A DNA stretch of 64,000 bases from Bilifractor sp002394235 (lineage in GTDB: Bacteria > Bacillota > Clostridia > Lachnospirales > Lachnospiraceae), in assembly GCF_052118845.1 (NCBI RefSeq), contig NZ_JBQKGJ010000013.1, forward strand, positions 17,222-81,221, read 5' to 3'. This document shows, in pieces, positions 36,620 to 44,860 of the stretch. The notes under the pieces were generated by a model. That model searched no databases and was not told where the DNA came from. It worked only from the letters and a program-made list of their open reading frames with translations. How positions within the stretch are numbered: position 1 is the stretch's first letter; the number at the start of each line of letters is the position of its first letter. Position numbers and translations under genes: made by a program.

Positions 36620-37309
36620 GGCGGACCTCTGAGTCCATTACTCGGAAATATAATGCTAAACGAGCTGGATAAAGAACTGGAACGCCGCGGGCACAAGTTT
36701 GTCAGATACGCGGATGACTGCATGATCTTCTGCAAATCCCGGAAAAGCGCGGAACGCACGCTGGGAAATATCGTCCCATTCATCACAGGGAAACTATTTC
36801 TGAAAGTCAATCTCCAGAAGACGACAGTGGCACACATCAGCAGGGTGAAATATCTGGGCTATGGGTTTTACCGATTCAAAGGGAAATGCAGGCTCAGATT
36901 ACACCCGAGGTCGAAAGCCAAAATGCAGAAGAAACTCAGAGAACTGACGTGCAGAGGCAATCGGTGGTGCAATCCGGAGAGGGAGCAGAAGCTGCGGGAC
37001 TATGTCCGCGGCTGGATGAATTACTTCCGATATGCGGATATGAGGGCACTGATGGCAAAGACAGATGAGTGGCTTCGCAGAAGAATCCGGGCGGTGTACT
37101 GGAAACAGTGGAAGCGGGTGAGAACCCGCTACCGGATTTTCAGGGCATTGCATTTAGAGGAATGGCGTGCACATGAACTGGCAAACTGTCGTAAAGGCAC
37201 ATGGCGGGCGGCACAAATGCTCCGCTCTGTGCTGACAAATAAAATACTGGAAAAGCTGGGCTATCCGTCCATGCTCTCCCAGTATTTGAAAGTAGCTGAA
37301 AACTTATGA
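36620..37309 (+). pseudogene. Second group II intron reverse transcriptase, C-terminal half
   Basis: Starts with GGPLSPLLGNIMLNELDKEL exactly at the element boundary, then RYADDCMIFCKS, the thumb and a maturase domain (YVRGWMNYFRYADMRALMAKTDEWLRRRIR). About 230 residues remain. The break falls at the same codon as in the left intron although the proteins share only moderate similarity by eye. Confidence 0.88.
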
Positions 37310-37385
37310 ACCGCCGTGTACCGAACGGTACGCACGGTGGTGTGAGAGGACGAAAGTCTCCACTGGAGACTTTCTCCTACTCGAT
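36620..37385 (+). mobile_element. 3' half of a second group II intron (right flank of the RIT-like element)
   Basis: Plus-strand fragment that runs from inside a reverse transcriptase gene to domain V/VI (GTACGCACGGTGGTGTGAG near 37328-37346, then an AGTCTCC/GGAGACT hairpin) and ends CTCCTACTCGAT at 37385. It is a different intron from the left flank, since the RT proteins and the domain VI stems differ. As on the left, only the 3' half is present, so the two fragments point outwards from the element. Confidence 0.88.
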
Positions 37386-37391
37386 TAAAAG

Positions 37392-37529
37392 ATGCTCGAT
37401 GACAGCCTCATTTCTGTGGATGAATTCTACAAATTAACCACCATCAATCGAGAAACTTTCTATGGTTTTCTATGGAGAAATGCTTATAAAGAACAGAAAG
37501 AGACAACAACAAAACCGCAGACGCTATAA
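37392..37529 (+). pseudogene. Short open frame in the 3' exon of the right intron
   Basis: A 45-codon frame beginning MLDDSLISVDEFYKLTTINR starts seven bases after the intron end and has no ribosome site. It reads like a protein tail, probably the remnant of the gene the intron once interrupted; I do not recognise it. The 37530-37654 stretch after it shows only further coding-like debris (DKENVTREEKQKPSWKDP frame). Confidence 0.35.
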
Positions 37530-37654
37530 GAGTGCACCAAGACACCCCTCCGGCTGCATGGATATGACATCATACCTTGCGATAAGGAAAACGTGACACG
37601 TGAGGAGAAACAGAAGCCGTCATGGAAAGATCCACGGGAAGCGCGGTGACAGAT

Positions 37655-37680
37655 AAAAAGGCCGCCCATTGCAGACGGTC
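37655..37680 (-). terminator. Terminator of the toxin-antitoxin operon
   Basis: On the minus strand ACCGTC-TGCAATG-GGCGGCC forms a short stem followed by TTTTTATC, just after the toxin stop. Confidence 0.55.
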
Positions 37681-37684
37681 ATTG

Positions 37685-37966
37685 TTACATGTTAAAGAGA
37701 TCTGCATGGCTTCCAGTGTCTACCAGTGTCAGTGTAAGGATGTCGTTCTCTATCAGATAGATGAGAAGCCAGTCCGGCTGAATGTGACATTCACGGAAGC
37801 CTTTTAGCATCCCCTTCAGTTCGTGGTCATGGTACTTCTCATCCAGTGCTTTACCCTGACGTAAAGTGTTGATGACGTCATCAAGAAGAGAAAGATCCAG
37901 CCCACGCTTCTTCATCAGCTTATAGCTTTTCTTATAAGCGGAAGTATATTTGACAGTTAAGATCAT
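37685..37966 (-). CDS. YafQ-type mRNA interferase toxin
   Basis: A 93-residue RelE/ParE superfamily toxin. TVKYTSAYKKSYKLMKKRGLDLSLLDDVI is the family N-terminus, the middle DHELKGMLKGFRECHIQPDWLLIY carries the conserved His and Asp, and the C-terminal LTLVDTGSHADLF carries the His typical of YafQ catalysis. It should cut mRNA in the ribosome when free. The stop-start junction with the antitoxin is contiguous. Confidence 0.9.
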   Translation of the reverse strand: MILTVKYTSAYKKSYKLMKKRGLDLSLLDDVINTLRQGKALDEKYHDHELKGMLKGFRECHIQPDWLLIYLIENDILTLTLVDTGSHADLFNM

Positions 37967-38239
37967 TCAGGCTTCAAGAGCTTTCTTAAGAGCTTCCATG
38001 CTGGTGTATCCCGGGACGTCAGGGTCACGGGAAATACGCTTTGCTTCATCGGCAGCGCCAATCAATTCTTTAGAGTACTGCGGAATCTCCACCTTGAAAG
38101 GAAGTCCACCTCTCAAGATGCACTGTCGTAAAAAAATATTAACGGCGCTGGACATATCCATGCCAAGTTCATTGAAGAGTTCATTGGCCTGATTTTTAAC
38201 ACTGGAATCAATACGAATCTGAGTTGGAACTGTAGACAT
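37967..38239 (-). CDS. RelB/DinJ-family antitoxin
   Basis: A 90-residue protein with an N-terminal ribbon-helix-helix domain (TQIRIDSSVKNQANELFNELGMDMSSAVNIFLRQCI) and a C-terminal tail that should wrap the YafQ toxin. The start at 38239 is chosen because AAGGGG lies 9 nt upstream; an ATG three codons earlier is too close to it. The pair normally represses its own promoter. Confidence 0.9.
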   Translation of the reverse strand: MSTVPTQIRIDSSVKNQANELFNELGMDMSSAVNIFLRQCILRGGLPFKVEIPQYSKELIGAADEAKRISRDPDVPGYTSMEALKKALEA

Positions 38240-38446
38240 ATAAATCATCCCCTTTCATCTCGAATTATATTACATACAGTTTACGTTGTCAATCAATATA
38301 GCAGCAATAGTTGTCTTAGGGGCGGGATAAATCCCTGAAAGCAAATTGCTAAAAGACCGGCGCCCCTAACGCGTACTTTCCCGATGGTCTCATTTTTCAG
38401 AGGGAAACTCTGTTTAGGCAGTTTCAAAACCGCCAAGCTGGGAATA

Positions 38447-38677
38447 TTATTTTTCGAGCAGCGCAAGGCCGTGGCTTTGCACATTACCGTTTACGGCGGC
38501 ATAGATCCAATCTGCAACGCTGACGTCGTCCTCTTCAATCTCAGCCAGCACCTCTCTACCATATTTTTCTATCATTCGTGCGATGAATGCAGCACACTTC
38601 TCCATATTCCGACGACTCACTGCATCCAGCTTGGCACGCCGCTCTTCATTTCTCTGTCTGATTTCTTCCTCTGTCAT
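38447..38677 (-). CDS. Small hypothetical protein, helical
   Basis: About 76 residues (MTEEEIRQRNEERRAKLDAVSRRN...), charged and helical, no family recognised. GGGAGG lies 10 nt before the ATG at 38677; this site is itself inside the preceding small gene, suggesting coupled translation. The N-terminal arm could form a coiled coil. Confidence 0.6.
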   Translation of the reverse strand: MTEEEIRQRNEERRAKLDAVSRRNMEKCAAFIARMIEKYGREVLAEIEEDDVSVADWIYAAVNGNVQSHGLALLEK

Positions 38678-38801
38678 TTCCGGTAAACCTCCCATGTTTT
38701 TTGGGAAGGTTTGAATAACCAATCTTGTCCGAAGTCAGCTTGTATATCTGCACCAGAACATCGATAAAGCTCTCAAAGTCAAGTTGCTGTTCTTGAGTCA
38801 T
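38646..38801 (-). CDS. Small 51-residue open frame upstream of the helical protein
   Basis: Begins MTQEQQLDFESFIDVLVQIY with AAGGG 7 nt upstream and ends 32 bases inside the next gene in another frame. The two frames could also be one gene broken by a single indel. The composition is protein-like; no function recognised. Confidence 0.5.
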   Translation of the reverse strand: MTQEQQLDFESFIDVLVQIYKLTSDKIGYSNLPKKHGRFTGNDRGRNQTEK

Positions 38802-38840
38802 ATTAAGCCCTTCATCATTCCCATCAATACTTAATACACT

Positions 38841-39329
38841 TTACTGTTTTATAGTTAAAATCTCTTCTAACGGAAGACGCGTTGATGCAAGCCCGTTCAG
38901 ATTGTCTTCCGACGCATAACCCAAAGCAATTCCCATAATGATCTCTTCATCATCCGATACAGAAAGAAGCGGACGAAGTTCCGCAGGGAACTTGACGATC
39001 TCATAAGCCGGGATCGAATCCACACCATGATCCTTTGCCGCCAGCATCAAAGACATACCAAAGGCTCCAAGATCGTAAATCGGCCATCCCGTATGGTCTT
39101 TCTCAAGGGTCAGATAAACCAACGCCGGAGCATCAAACAGCTTTTCGTTCATATTCAGAAAATGTACAATGTCCGGATCTCCAGTATAATCTGCAATGTA
39201 GCTCATAAAATCTGCCATGTTCTTCTGGCTGCGTTCTGAAAAATTGGTTCGATGGCCTGTCGGCATATCCGGCGATCCCTTAATCTTATCCGCATACTTC
39301 GCAATCCAGATCTTCTTAATTTTTCTCAT
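38841..39329 (-). pseudogene. Nitroreductase, 5'-truncated
   Basis: A 162-residue frame matching the middle and C-terminal part of small nitroreductases (ADFMSYIADYTGDPDIVHF, APALVYLTLEKDHTGWPIYDLGAFGMSLMLAAKDHGVDSIPAYEIVKFP, MGIALGYAS). The N-terminal FMN-binding segment with the RRSxRxF motif is missing, and the MRKIKK start has no clear ribosome site. Probably inactive. Confidence 0.75.
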
Positions 39330-39429
39330 GGTTCCGTATGATATTATGATGGTTATTTCTTGTCCTGCTCTATCTGGGCATCCTTGATTCTGTAGTAGTC
39401 TTCCATCTTCAGATTCAAGTGCACATTAA

Positions 39430-39945
39430 TTAATGACACCTCCTCCATATCTGCCTGCTGCCAAATTCGTCTTTCTTGAAATCTGAATTCAGGCAGGTGA
39501 TCTCTATCGGTATGATCTTCAAAAGCCACATAGGCTCTTTAAGTTTCTTCAATGCTTGCAGCGGTATCTTTCTGAACTCCGCGACATTCTTATATTCATC
39601 GGAGAACGGCTCGACTAACTCCACTGTTCCTTCGATCTGCAGTGACCTAAGTTCGCCAAAGGAAGCACTCGTCTCGAAGACCGTTGCCGCAATATGCTTA
39701 TTCTCCTTCAAGGCTTTGAACTTGAGCCCGCCTTCGGTGAAGATCCAAAGTGCTCCCGCATACCAACTGTACTCAAGCGGCGTGCAGCGAATAAAATCCT
39801 TCGTGGCCGTTGCCAGGGCAAGAACCTTATGGGATGATAAGAACTCGTCTATCCAGCTATACAGAGCATCATCATCTAGCTTCTTTTCGATTTCATCTTT
39901 TCGAGTCCAGAAGGACTCAGCTTGTGCGTACTGTTCGTCAGTCAT
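39430..39945 (-). CDS. Pyridoxamine 5'-phosphate oxidase-like flavoprotein
   Basis: A 171-residue split-barrel FMN-binding protein (HKVLALATATKDFIRCTPLEYSWYAGALWIFTEGGLKFKALKENKHIAATVFE; LRSLQIEGTVELVEPF). The family covers PNPOx-like oxidoreductases and heme/F420 binders; no specific substrate can be named. AAAGAGGAAG precedes the ATG. It stands alone, followed by a 100-bp gap with a 23-codon open frame of unclear meaning. Confidence 0.82.
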   Translation of the reverse strand: MTDEQYAQAESFWTRKDEIEKKLDDDALYSWIDEFLSSHKVLALATATKDFIRCTPLEYSWYAGALWIFTEGGLKFKALKENKHIAATVFETSASFGELRSLQIEGTVELVEPFSDEYKNVAEFRKIPLQALKKLKEPMWLLKIIPIEITCLNSDFKKDEFGSRQIWRRCH

Positions 39946-40047
39946 TTATTCTTCCTCTTTCCCTGATCGTTGTTCTGAGAAATATATTGATTGCCGCGGT
40001 CATGTTCAGACCCAGCTCGGAAAAAATCCTGTCGGCCTGGTCTTTTA

Positions 40048-40143
40048 TTTACGCGAACAGTGAGCCGCAGCCGAATGCGAAGTATTCGTGTGCGGCGAGC
40101 GTCGCGATAGCGAGATAAAACTCGCGCAGCGTGTTTTATCGCG
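40048..40143 (+). repeat. 96-bp two-hairpin dispersed repeat, copy 5 (inverted)
   Basis: Same element as copies 1-4 but on the other strand, with TTTATCGCG instead of TTTATCTCG at the end of the second stem. Unlike the other copies no strong hairpin precedes it. The 39946-40619 region has no gene; besides this repeat it carries two hairpins (40403 and 40465). Confidence 0.9.
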
Positions 40144-40402
40144 TTTCTTTCTCGGTTCTGATATTCAAATCCGCAGTCGGCATAATATTCATCTCCATTC
40201 TGTCTATATAATATGCGTTTACTCGTCGACTATCAATACATTGTCATTATATATTGTGCGATCTCCTATAATACCACCTTTACAAGTTGTGATTGAATGC
40301 TACATTCTATAAGTTCCATTTCACAAGAAGCCATGACTGAAACTCGACAACCATCTCAAACCCGGGCTCCCGATTGATATCGGGGCATAATCCCGCATAC
40401 GC

Positions 40403-40441
40403 AAAAATGTCCCTAAACCATGATGGCTTAGAGACATTTTT
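40403..40441. terminator. Bidirectional terminator-like hairpin
   Basis: AAAAATGTC-C-CTAA pairs with CTTAG-A-GACATTTTT around ACCATGATGG. The right arm and loop recur at 56737-56761 without the left arm, so this hairpin is a small dispersed motif. Confidence 0.6.
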
Positions 40442-40464
40442 ACGTGCGCCTGGCGGCACACGTA

Positions 40465-40506
40465 TAAAAAGACCTCTCACTCTATTTGCCGTTGAGTGAG
40501 AGGTCT
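40465..40506 (-). terminator. Terminator of the OYE/MBL/DsbA operon
   Basis: A perfect 13-bp stem, AGACCTCTCACTC with GAGTGAGAGGTCT, followed on the minus strand by TTTTTATACG. It lies 113 bp after the OYE stop. Confidence 0.85.
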
Positions 40507-40619
40507 GATAACCCTTGTATTCAATTTATTTGAAAATTATTTTTTCAAATAAAGACAAGAACAGTACTTTCCAACCTCCAAAAGAGGAGAGACACATTTT
40601 TCATTCCTTTTTAGCTGTA

Positions 40620-41606
40620 TCACAACGCATCTGCCCAATGCGGATTTTTCAGTAATTCGCGTCCAACTCCAATCAGATCAGCAGCTCCAGATTTCAGGAG
40701 CTTTTCTGCATCATCTTTTGTCTTGACGCCTCCTGTCAGCATGACGGGGATGGTTACGGCTTTCTTGATAGCAGAAGACATATCCTGAAAATATCCCGGC
40801 TCAGTATGCCCTTTTCTTGAATAACGACACATCCCGCCAGAAACATTGATCATATCCACGCCTGCTTTTTCCAGCACCTTTGCTGCATATACACTGTCTT
40901 CGATTGTACTTCCTCCGTCCATATAATCGCAGCCGCCCAAACGGACGGAGATGGGGTAGTTATTACCAACGGCATCTCTGACAGCCTCAATTACTTCTCT
41001 GTGCAACCTTAATCTGTTGTCCAAAGTGCCACCATACTCATCATTTCTGTGATTTGTCAACGGCGAATAAAACTGATTCAGCAGGTAAGCGTGCGCGGAA
41101 TGAATCTCAATACCGTCATACCCGGATTCTTTTGCCCGCACCGCCGCTTTTGCGAAGCATTCCACAATTTCGGCAATCTGCCTCTTTGTCAACTCGTCCG
41201 GAGCAGTTCCGTCGCCCATCATCGGAGTTGACGGAAGGACTATTCTGCTTGCCGAAACAGCTTTCAGACCAGTCACGGAACTAGGTGCGGCGGAACCGGC
41301 ATGATTAAGTTGAACCATAGCTTTTGTCCCGCTTTGATGAATGACATCGGTCAGCTTTCGCAAGCCGTCTATATCATCATCACTTGAAATGGAGAGTTGC
41401 TTTGCTTTTGCCTTTCCCTGCTTCATAATATAGCTGTGTTCGGTGATGATCATTCCGAGATTCCCGCTCTTTGCCCTTTCCCCGTAATAATCCAACATCG
41501 TATCCGTAACTTTCCCATCCTCCGTACTTTGATAAGTGGCAATCGGGGGCATAATGATTCGGCTGTTCAGTTCCATCGTGCCAACCTGTATTGACTGTTT
41601 TATCAT
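40620..41606 (-). CDS. NADH:flavin oxidoreductase, Old Yellow Enzyme family
   Basis: A 328-residue FMN TIM-barrel reductase of activated alkenes, enones or nitro compounds. Visible: RIIMPPIATYQSTEDGKVTD at the N-terminus, MVQLNHAG, the catalytic DGIEIHSAHAYLLNQFYSPLTNHRNDEYGG motif, and the C-terminal phosphate loop GVGRELLKNPHWA. The single-domain form lacks the iron-sulfur and NAD domains of 2,4-dienoyl-CoA reductase. Last gene of a three-gene operon under a TetR-type regulator. Confidence 0.92.
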   Translation of the reverse strand: MIKQSIQVGTMELNSRIIMPPIATYQSTEDGKVTDTMLDYYGERAKSGNLGMIITEHSYIMKQGKAKAKQLSISSDDDIDGLRKLTDVIHQSGTKAMVQLNHAGSAAPSSVTGLKAVSASRIVLPSTPMMGDGTAPDELTKRQIAEIVECFAKAAVRAKESGYDGIEIHSAHAYLLNQFYSPLTNHRNDEYGGTLDNRLRLHREVIEAVRDAVGNNYPISVRLGGCDYMDGGSTIEDSVYAAKVLEKAGVDMINVSGGMCRYSRKGHTEPGYFQDMSSAIKKAVTIPVMLTGGVKTKDDAEKLLKSGAADLIGVGRELLKNPHWADAL

Positions 41607-41627
41607 GATAAAGTACCATCCTTTCTT

Positions 41628-42251
41628 TTATCTGTATCTTTGCTTTTCGAGCCCTACCGTTGTTTGAGCCGAGTGCCCCGAACAAAGAACCGTCTCGTTT
41701 GGCAGGGAAAAAATTTTGTTGATGATACTGTTTTGTAAATCTATCAGATTCCCGCCCGGATATTGATAGTTCCCAATGCTTCCCTTGAAAATCGTGTCTC
41801 CCACAAATGCAACGTGATCATTGGAGGAGTAGTAGGTGACGGAATCCGTCGTGTGTCCCGGCGTATAGATTACGTGCAGGAAAAAAGACGGGTTTGCTTC
41901 CAGCGTGATATTGTCCCCATCATCTATAAATGTTGCATCTCGTATCGTAATCGGAGGTCCGCAGAGAGCCGACAGATTTTTTCTGGCATCCAGCAGATAA
42001 TCGTTCGCTGTTCGATAGGCGAGTACGGGAAGATTTAATACACGGCGGAGTTCGTTTACCGCTCCGGTATGATCAAAATGCCCATGTGTAAGCAGTATTT
42101 TTTCGATTTCCCAGCCGTTTTCGTTGATAAGCTCAAGCAGTCCTGCAGCTTGTGCGCCGGGATCAATTAAAAAGCCATGCTGTGTTTTATCGTCAATGTA
42201 AAAGAAGCAATTTTCTTCAAAATATCCTTTTACCGGAACCTCTATAATCAT
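41628..42251 (-). CDS. Metallo-beta-lactamase-fold hydrolase (glyoxalase II-like)
   Basis: A 207-residue MBL-fold protein with all metal ligands: LLTHGHFDHTGAV (H-x-H-x-D-H), YTPGHTTDSV, FVGDTIFKGSIGN and the final CSGHSAQTTV. These hydrolases often cleave thioesters such as S-lactoylglutathione-like adducts. It starts 3 bases after the DsbA-family stop. Placed in an electrophile-detoxification operon; the substrate is inferred. Confidence 0.9.
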   Translation of the reverse strand: MIIEVPVKGYFEENCFFYIDDKTQHGFLIDPGAQAAGLLELINENGWEIEKILLTHGHFDHTGAVNELRRVLNLPVLAYRTANDYLLDARKNLSALCGPPITIRDATFIDDGDNITLEANPSFFLHVIYTPGHTTDSVTYYSSNDHVAFVGDTIFKGSIGNYQYPGGNLIDLQNSIINKIFSLPNETVLCSGHSAQTTVGLEKQRYR

Positions 42252-42254
42252 AGC

Positions 42255-42953
42255 TCAACCAATCCTGCAGCCATCCGGACCGCAGGTCATTCCTTGTTCC
42301 ATGCCAGCCTCCGTCTCCTGCTCCAATGCTTTTTGAAGCGTGGCCTTCATGCCCTCTACACTCTGTGCGCCGGAAATTCCATACTTTCCTACTACAAAAA
42401 ACGGAACCGCGTGGATGCCATTTTGGAAAGCCTCATTCTCGTCTAAAATCACTTCATCCCGGTACTTGTCTGAATCCAGGACTTCTCTGACCTCTGCTGC
42501 GTCCAGTCCGCACGCTTCACCGATACTCTGGAGAAGCGCTTTGTCCGCAAGTTCTTTGTTGTCGGTAAAATATGCTTTGAACAGTGCAGAGATAATACGC
42601 TCTGTCAGTGCCGGATTTCCTTTGCTCTGGGCCAGTTTCGTCAGGCGATGTGCATCCATTGTATTTGTAAAAAGCGTAGAGGCGTACTGGAAATCAAGTC
42701 CCTCAGCAATTCCCATCTGAGAGATGTTTTCAATTTGCCTTCCAGCAGCCTCAAACGAGATTCCGTATTTATCAGCAAAACGTGTCTGCGTGTCGCTGAC
42801 TGCGTGTTCCCCTGCGGAAGGGTCTAACTGGAAGGCTTTCATTTCAAGCTGCACATTTTTCATTTCAGGGATAGATTCGATCGCTTTCCTTAGACGCGCC
42901 TCACCGATATAGCAGTAGGGACAAGCGTAGTCTGACCAATACGTAATTTTCAT
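42255..42953 (-). CDS. DsbA-family (FrnE-like) oxidoreductase
   Basis: A 232-residue thioredoxin-fold protein with active site DYACPYCYIGEARL (CPYC) near residue 11 and a long helical insertion, as in FrnE/2-hydroxychromene isomerase relatives. The C-terminus has two further Cys (TCGPDGCRIG). No signal peptide, so it works in the cytoplasm. First gene of the operon OYE-MBL-DsbA, divergent from the TetR gene; the shared gap holds three GAACNTGTTC-type sites. Confidence 0.9.
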   Translation of the reverse strand: MKITYWSDYACPYCYIGEARLRKAIESIPEMKNVQLEMKAFQLDPSAGEHAVSDTQTRFADKYGISFEAAGRQIENISQMGIAEGLDFQYASTLFTNTMDAHRLTKLAQSKGNPALTERIISALFKAYFTDNKELADKALLQSIGEACGLDAAEVREVLDSDKYRDEVILDENEAFQNGIHAVPFFVVGKYGISGAQSVEGMKATLQKALEQETEAGMEQGMTCGPDGCRIG

Positions 42954-42978
42954 CGATGCAAACTCCTTTCAAATAATC

Positions 42979-43055
42979 GAACGTGTTATATTTGCTTCTG
43001 CTTGCAATTGTACTGAACATGTTCTATTATGTCAATAGTCAAAATGAACTTGTTC
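42979..43055. promoter_or_regulatory. Three TetR-type operator sites
   Basis: GAACATGTTC (43015-43024) is a perfect 10-bp palindrome, GAACTTGTTC (43046-43055) has one central mismatch, and GAACGTGTTA (42979-42988) is a weaker third. They lie in the 117-bp divergent gap between the DsbA operon and the TetR gene, the second overlapping the TetR ribosome-site region. Confidence 0.7.
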
Positions 43056-43070
43056 TAAAAGGAGAATGAC

Positions 43071-43679
43071 ATGGCAAAAAAATGTGGGCGGCCTGCGAAA
43101 AGCGCAGATCAAGCAGACAGCAAACAAAAAATCATAGATACAACCATAGACCTGATCCGAAAAAATGGAGCGGATGATATCACCGTGAGAAATGTGTGTG
43201 CGACGGCAGATCTTTCCATCGGAACTTTTTACCATTATTTCAGAGACAAAGATGACCTGCTGATGTACTTTGTCCGTGAGACCTCCTTTGAAAGCTGTTC
43301 TCTGAAAACACCCCTCAATAGGATCGGTGACCGCATTTCAGAACTGTATATGCTCCTTATAAACCGATATATGGAATTCGGCCTTGACTTTATGAAGTGT
43401 TTTTATACTGCCGGAAATCGTTCGCTTTCAGCGTATATGTCGGAAGTTGAAGGACAATTTGAGCCGGATACCGTGATGGCCCGCAGCGAACGGGAAATAA
43501 CGGCGGCGCAGGCTCAGGGAATTATCAAAAAAAGTGCAAATATCCATGAAATATGTATGGACATCTGCACAATCGTTAAAGGCTGTATTTTGGAATGGTG
43601 CCTGATGGAAGGAAATATGAATATAAATAGTGCTCTGCAACGGATTATAAATCTGTATATCCAGAGTTACCTGAATTAG
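43071..43679 (+). CDS. TetR/AcrR-family regulator
   Basis: A 202-residue repressor with an N-terminal helix-turn-helix (DTTIDLIRKNGADDITVRNVCATADLSIGTFYHYFRDKDDLLMYFV) and a ligand-binding helical C-terminal domain. AAAAGGAG precedes the ATG. It is divergent from the OYE/MBL/DsbA operon and most likely represses both itself and that operon through the GAACATGTTC sites; the inducer is probably an electrophile. The 43680-43823 stretch after it shows nothing I recognise. Confidence 0.92.
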   Translation: MAKKCGRPAKSADQADSKQKIIDTTIDLIRKNGADDITVRNVCATADLSIGTFYHYFRDKDDLLMYFVRETSFESCSLKTPLNRIGDRISELYMLLINRYMEFGLDFMKCFYTAGNRSLSAYMSEVEGQFEPDTVMARSEREITAAQAQGIIKKSANIHEICMDICTIVKGCILEWCLMEGNMNINSALQRIINLYIQSYLN

Positions 43680-43823
43680 AGATTTTAGGAAACGTGGTAG
43701 TCAATTGCGCTCCCTGCCGATCTGAGCATCTTCAGTCCGCCAAAGGAAGTGCTGTACCGCATGATCCTTCCACAGCACCCGCAAATCACCCTGCCTACAA
43801 ATGACCACCTCCCTCCGGACATG

Positions 43824-43851
43824 AAAAGAGAGCCGCTGTTACACGACTCTC
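43824..43851 (-). terminator. Terminator of the sdpIR-like operon
   Basis: GAGAGTCG pairs with CGGCTCTC around TGTAACAG, then TTTTCATG on the minus strand, just after the SdpI-like stop. Confidence 0.7.
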
Positions 43852-43876
43852 GGATATTTATAGTGCTTGTATTTAC

Positions 43877-44572
43877 TTATCTGCCAGCGGCAATTTCCTC
43901 TTTGTAAATTTTATGCGCATATATCAATGTTGCAATCGTAATTATTATTCCAACCACAAGTGTAGCCATCACTGCAGCAAATGAGCTTCTCATAATAATA
44001 GCCGCTACTATTGTAAACACTCCTTCAAACATCAATGTTACGGCTCCAAAGAAATTCGTTTTTCTCCACGTGTTGTCATTATACATACTCCAGCTCACTC
44101 TCACTCCAACCGTACCATTAATGCGTGTTTTTGACATGAAATTGCCTAGTATAAGAAATCCCAAGCCCATTAAAATGCATGCCACTCTTCCAATATCAAC
44201 ATATTGCTTTTCAGCACCTGACACAGCCTCAGTATATGAACCATATAAAATAAAGCCCTGCATCACTGTAAACATTACAGACATACACAAACCAACAATA
44301 CTAAGCACTTTTGCGTTTGATTTTGCACCAGCAATTTCTTTTTCATCCTGGGACTTGTCAGCTTTATTCTCATAATATCTCGTAAACAAGGTCCAGAATA
44401 ATGACATTGTCAGAATAATGACCGGGAATAACAAGTTCTCATACTTCGATCCCCAGCGATCTATATTTCCTGCCATGTCATAATGCATCGGAACATTATC
44501 CGGCATAAACTGTAAAACGATTGCCGTACCAGCTAAAGAAACAAAAGAAATAATCCACATGATTTTTTTCAT
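43877..44572 (-). CDS. SdpI-family (DUF1648) membrane protein
   Basis: About 231 residues with six to seven membrane segments. The N-terminal DUF1648 domain has MPDNVPMHYDMAGNIDRWGSKYENLLFPV and the C-terminal half the SdpI domain (LGNFMSKTRINGTVGVRVSWSMYNDNTWRKTNFFG). SdpI gives immunity to a peptide toxin in Bacillus and sequesters its ArsR-type regulator; no toxin gene is seen here. ATG overlaps the regulator stop by 1 base (TGATG), with GGAGGTGG before it. Confidence 0.9.
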   Translation of the reverse strand: MKKIMWIISFVSLAGTAIVLQFMPDNVPMHYDMAGNIDRWGSKYENLLFPVIILTMSLFWTLFTRYYENKADKSQDEKEIAGAKSNAKVLSIVGLCMSVMFTVMQGFILYGSYTEAVSGAEKQYVDIGRVACILMGLGFLILGNFMSKTRINGTVGVRVSWSMYNDNTWRKTNFFGAVTLMFEGVFTIVAAIIMRSSFAAVMATLVVGIIITIATLIYAHKIYKEEIAAGR

Positions 44573-44838
44573 CACTTGCCACCTCCGAATTGTCCTATCC
44601 ACAGGATCAACTCATCAAAAACGGATGTATTGATCTCGTAGTAGATAAAGTTCTTCTGCTTATATTCCATGATCAGGTCAGCACCTTTAAGCAGTTTCAG
44701 ATGATAAGACAATGCCGCTGGCGTTATTCCAAGCTGTTCTGCGATTTCTCCGGCATTCATCCGACCATTTTTCAGCATTACGAGTATGTCTCTGCGTTGC
44801 TTGTCAGCTAACACTTTGAAAATATTAGTATCGCTCAT
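44572..44838 (-). CDS. SdpR-like ArsR-family repressor
   Basis: An 88-residue winged-helix protein (LADKQRRDILVMLKNGRMNAGEIAEQLGITPAALSYHLKLLKGADLIMEYKQKNFIYYEIN) without the metal-binding Cys box of ArsR. It is coupled to the SdpI-like protein and probably represses this operon through the AT-rich direct repeats upstream. Confidence 0.9.
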   Translation of the reverse strand: MSDTNIFKVLADKQRRDILVMLKNGRMNAGEIAEQLGITPAALSYHLKLLKGADLIMEYKQKNFIYYEINTSVFDELILWIGQFGGGK

Positions 44839-44860
44839 AACTCACGCTCACTCAAAATCT

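Noticed and set aside
32401..37385. One intron split by the RIT-like element
   Set aside because: The flanks are on opposite strands, both are 3' halves, and their RT proteins and domain VI stems differ, so they cannot be parts of one intron.
39330..39429. 23-codon frame MHLNLKMEDYYRIKDAQIEQ...
   Set aside because: A GTG start after GGAGG is possible, but the frame is too short and has no recognisable relation to be called a gene.
4252..40143. CRISPR reading of the 96-bp repeats
   Set aside because: Copies are kilobases apart, longer than CRISPR repeats, and there are no cas genes or spacers.
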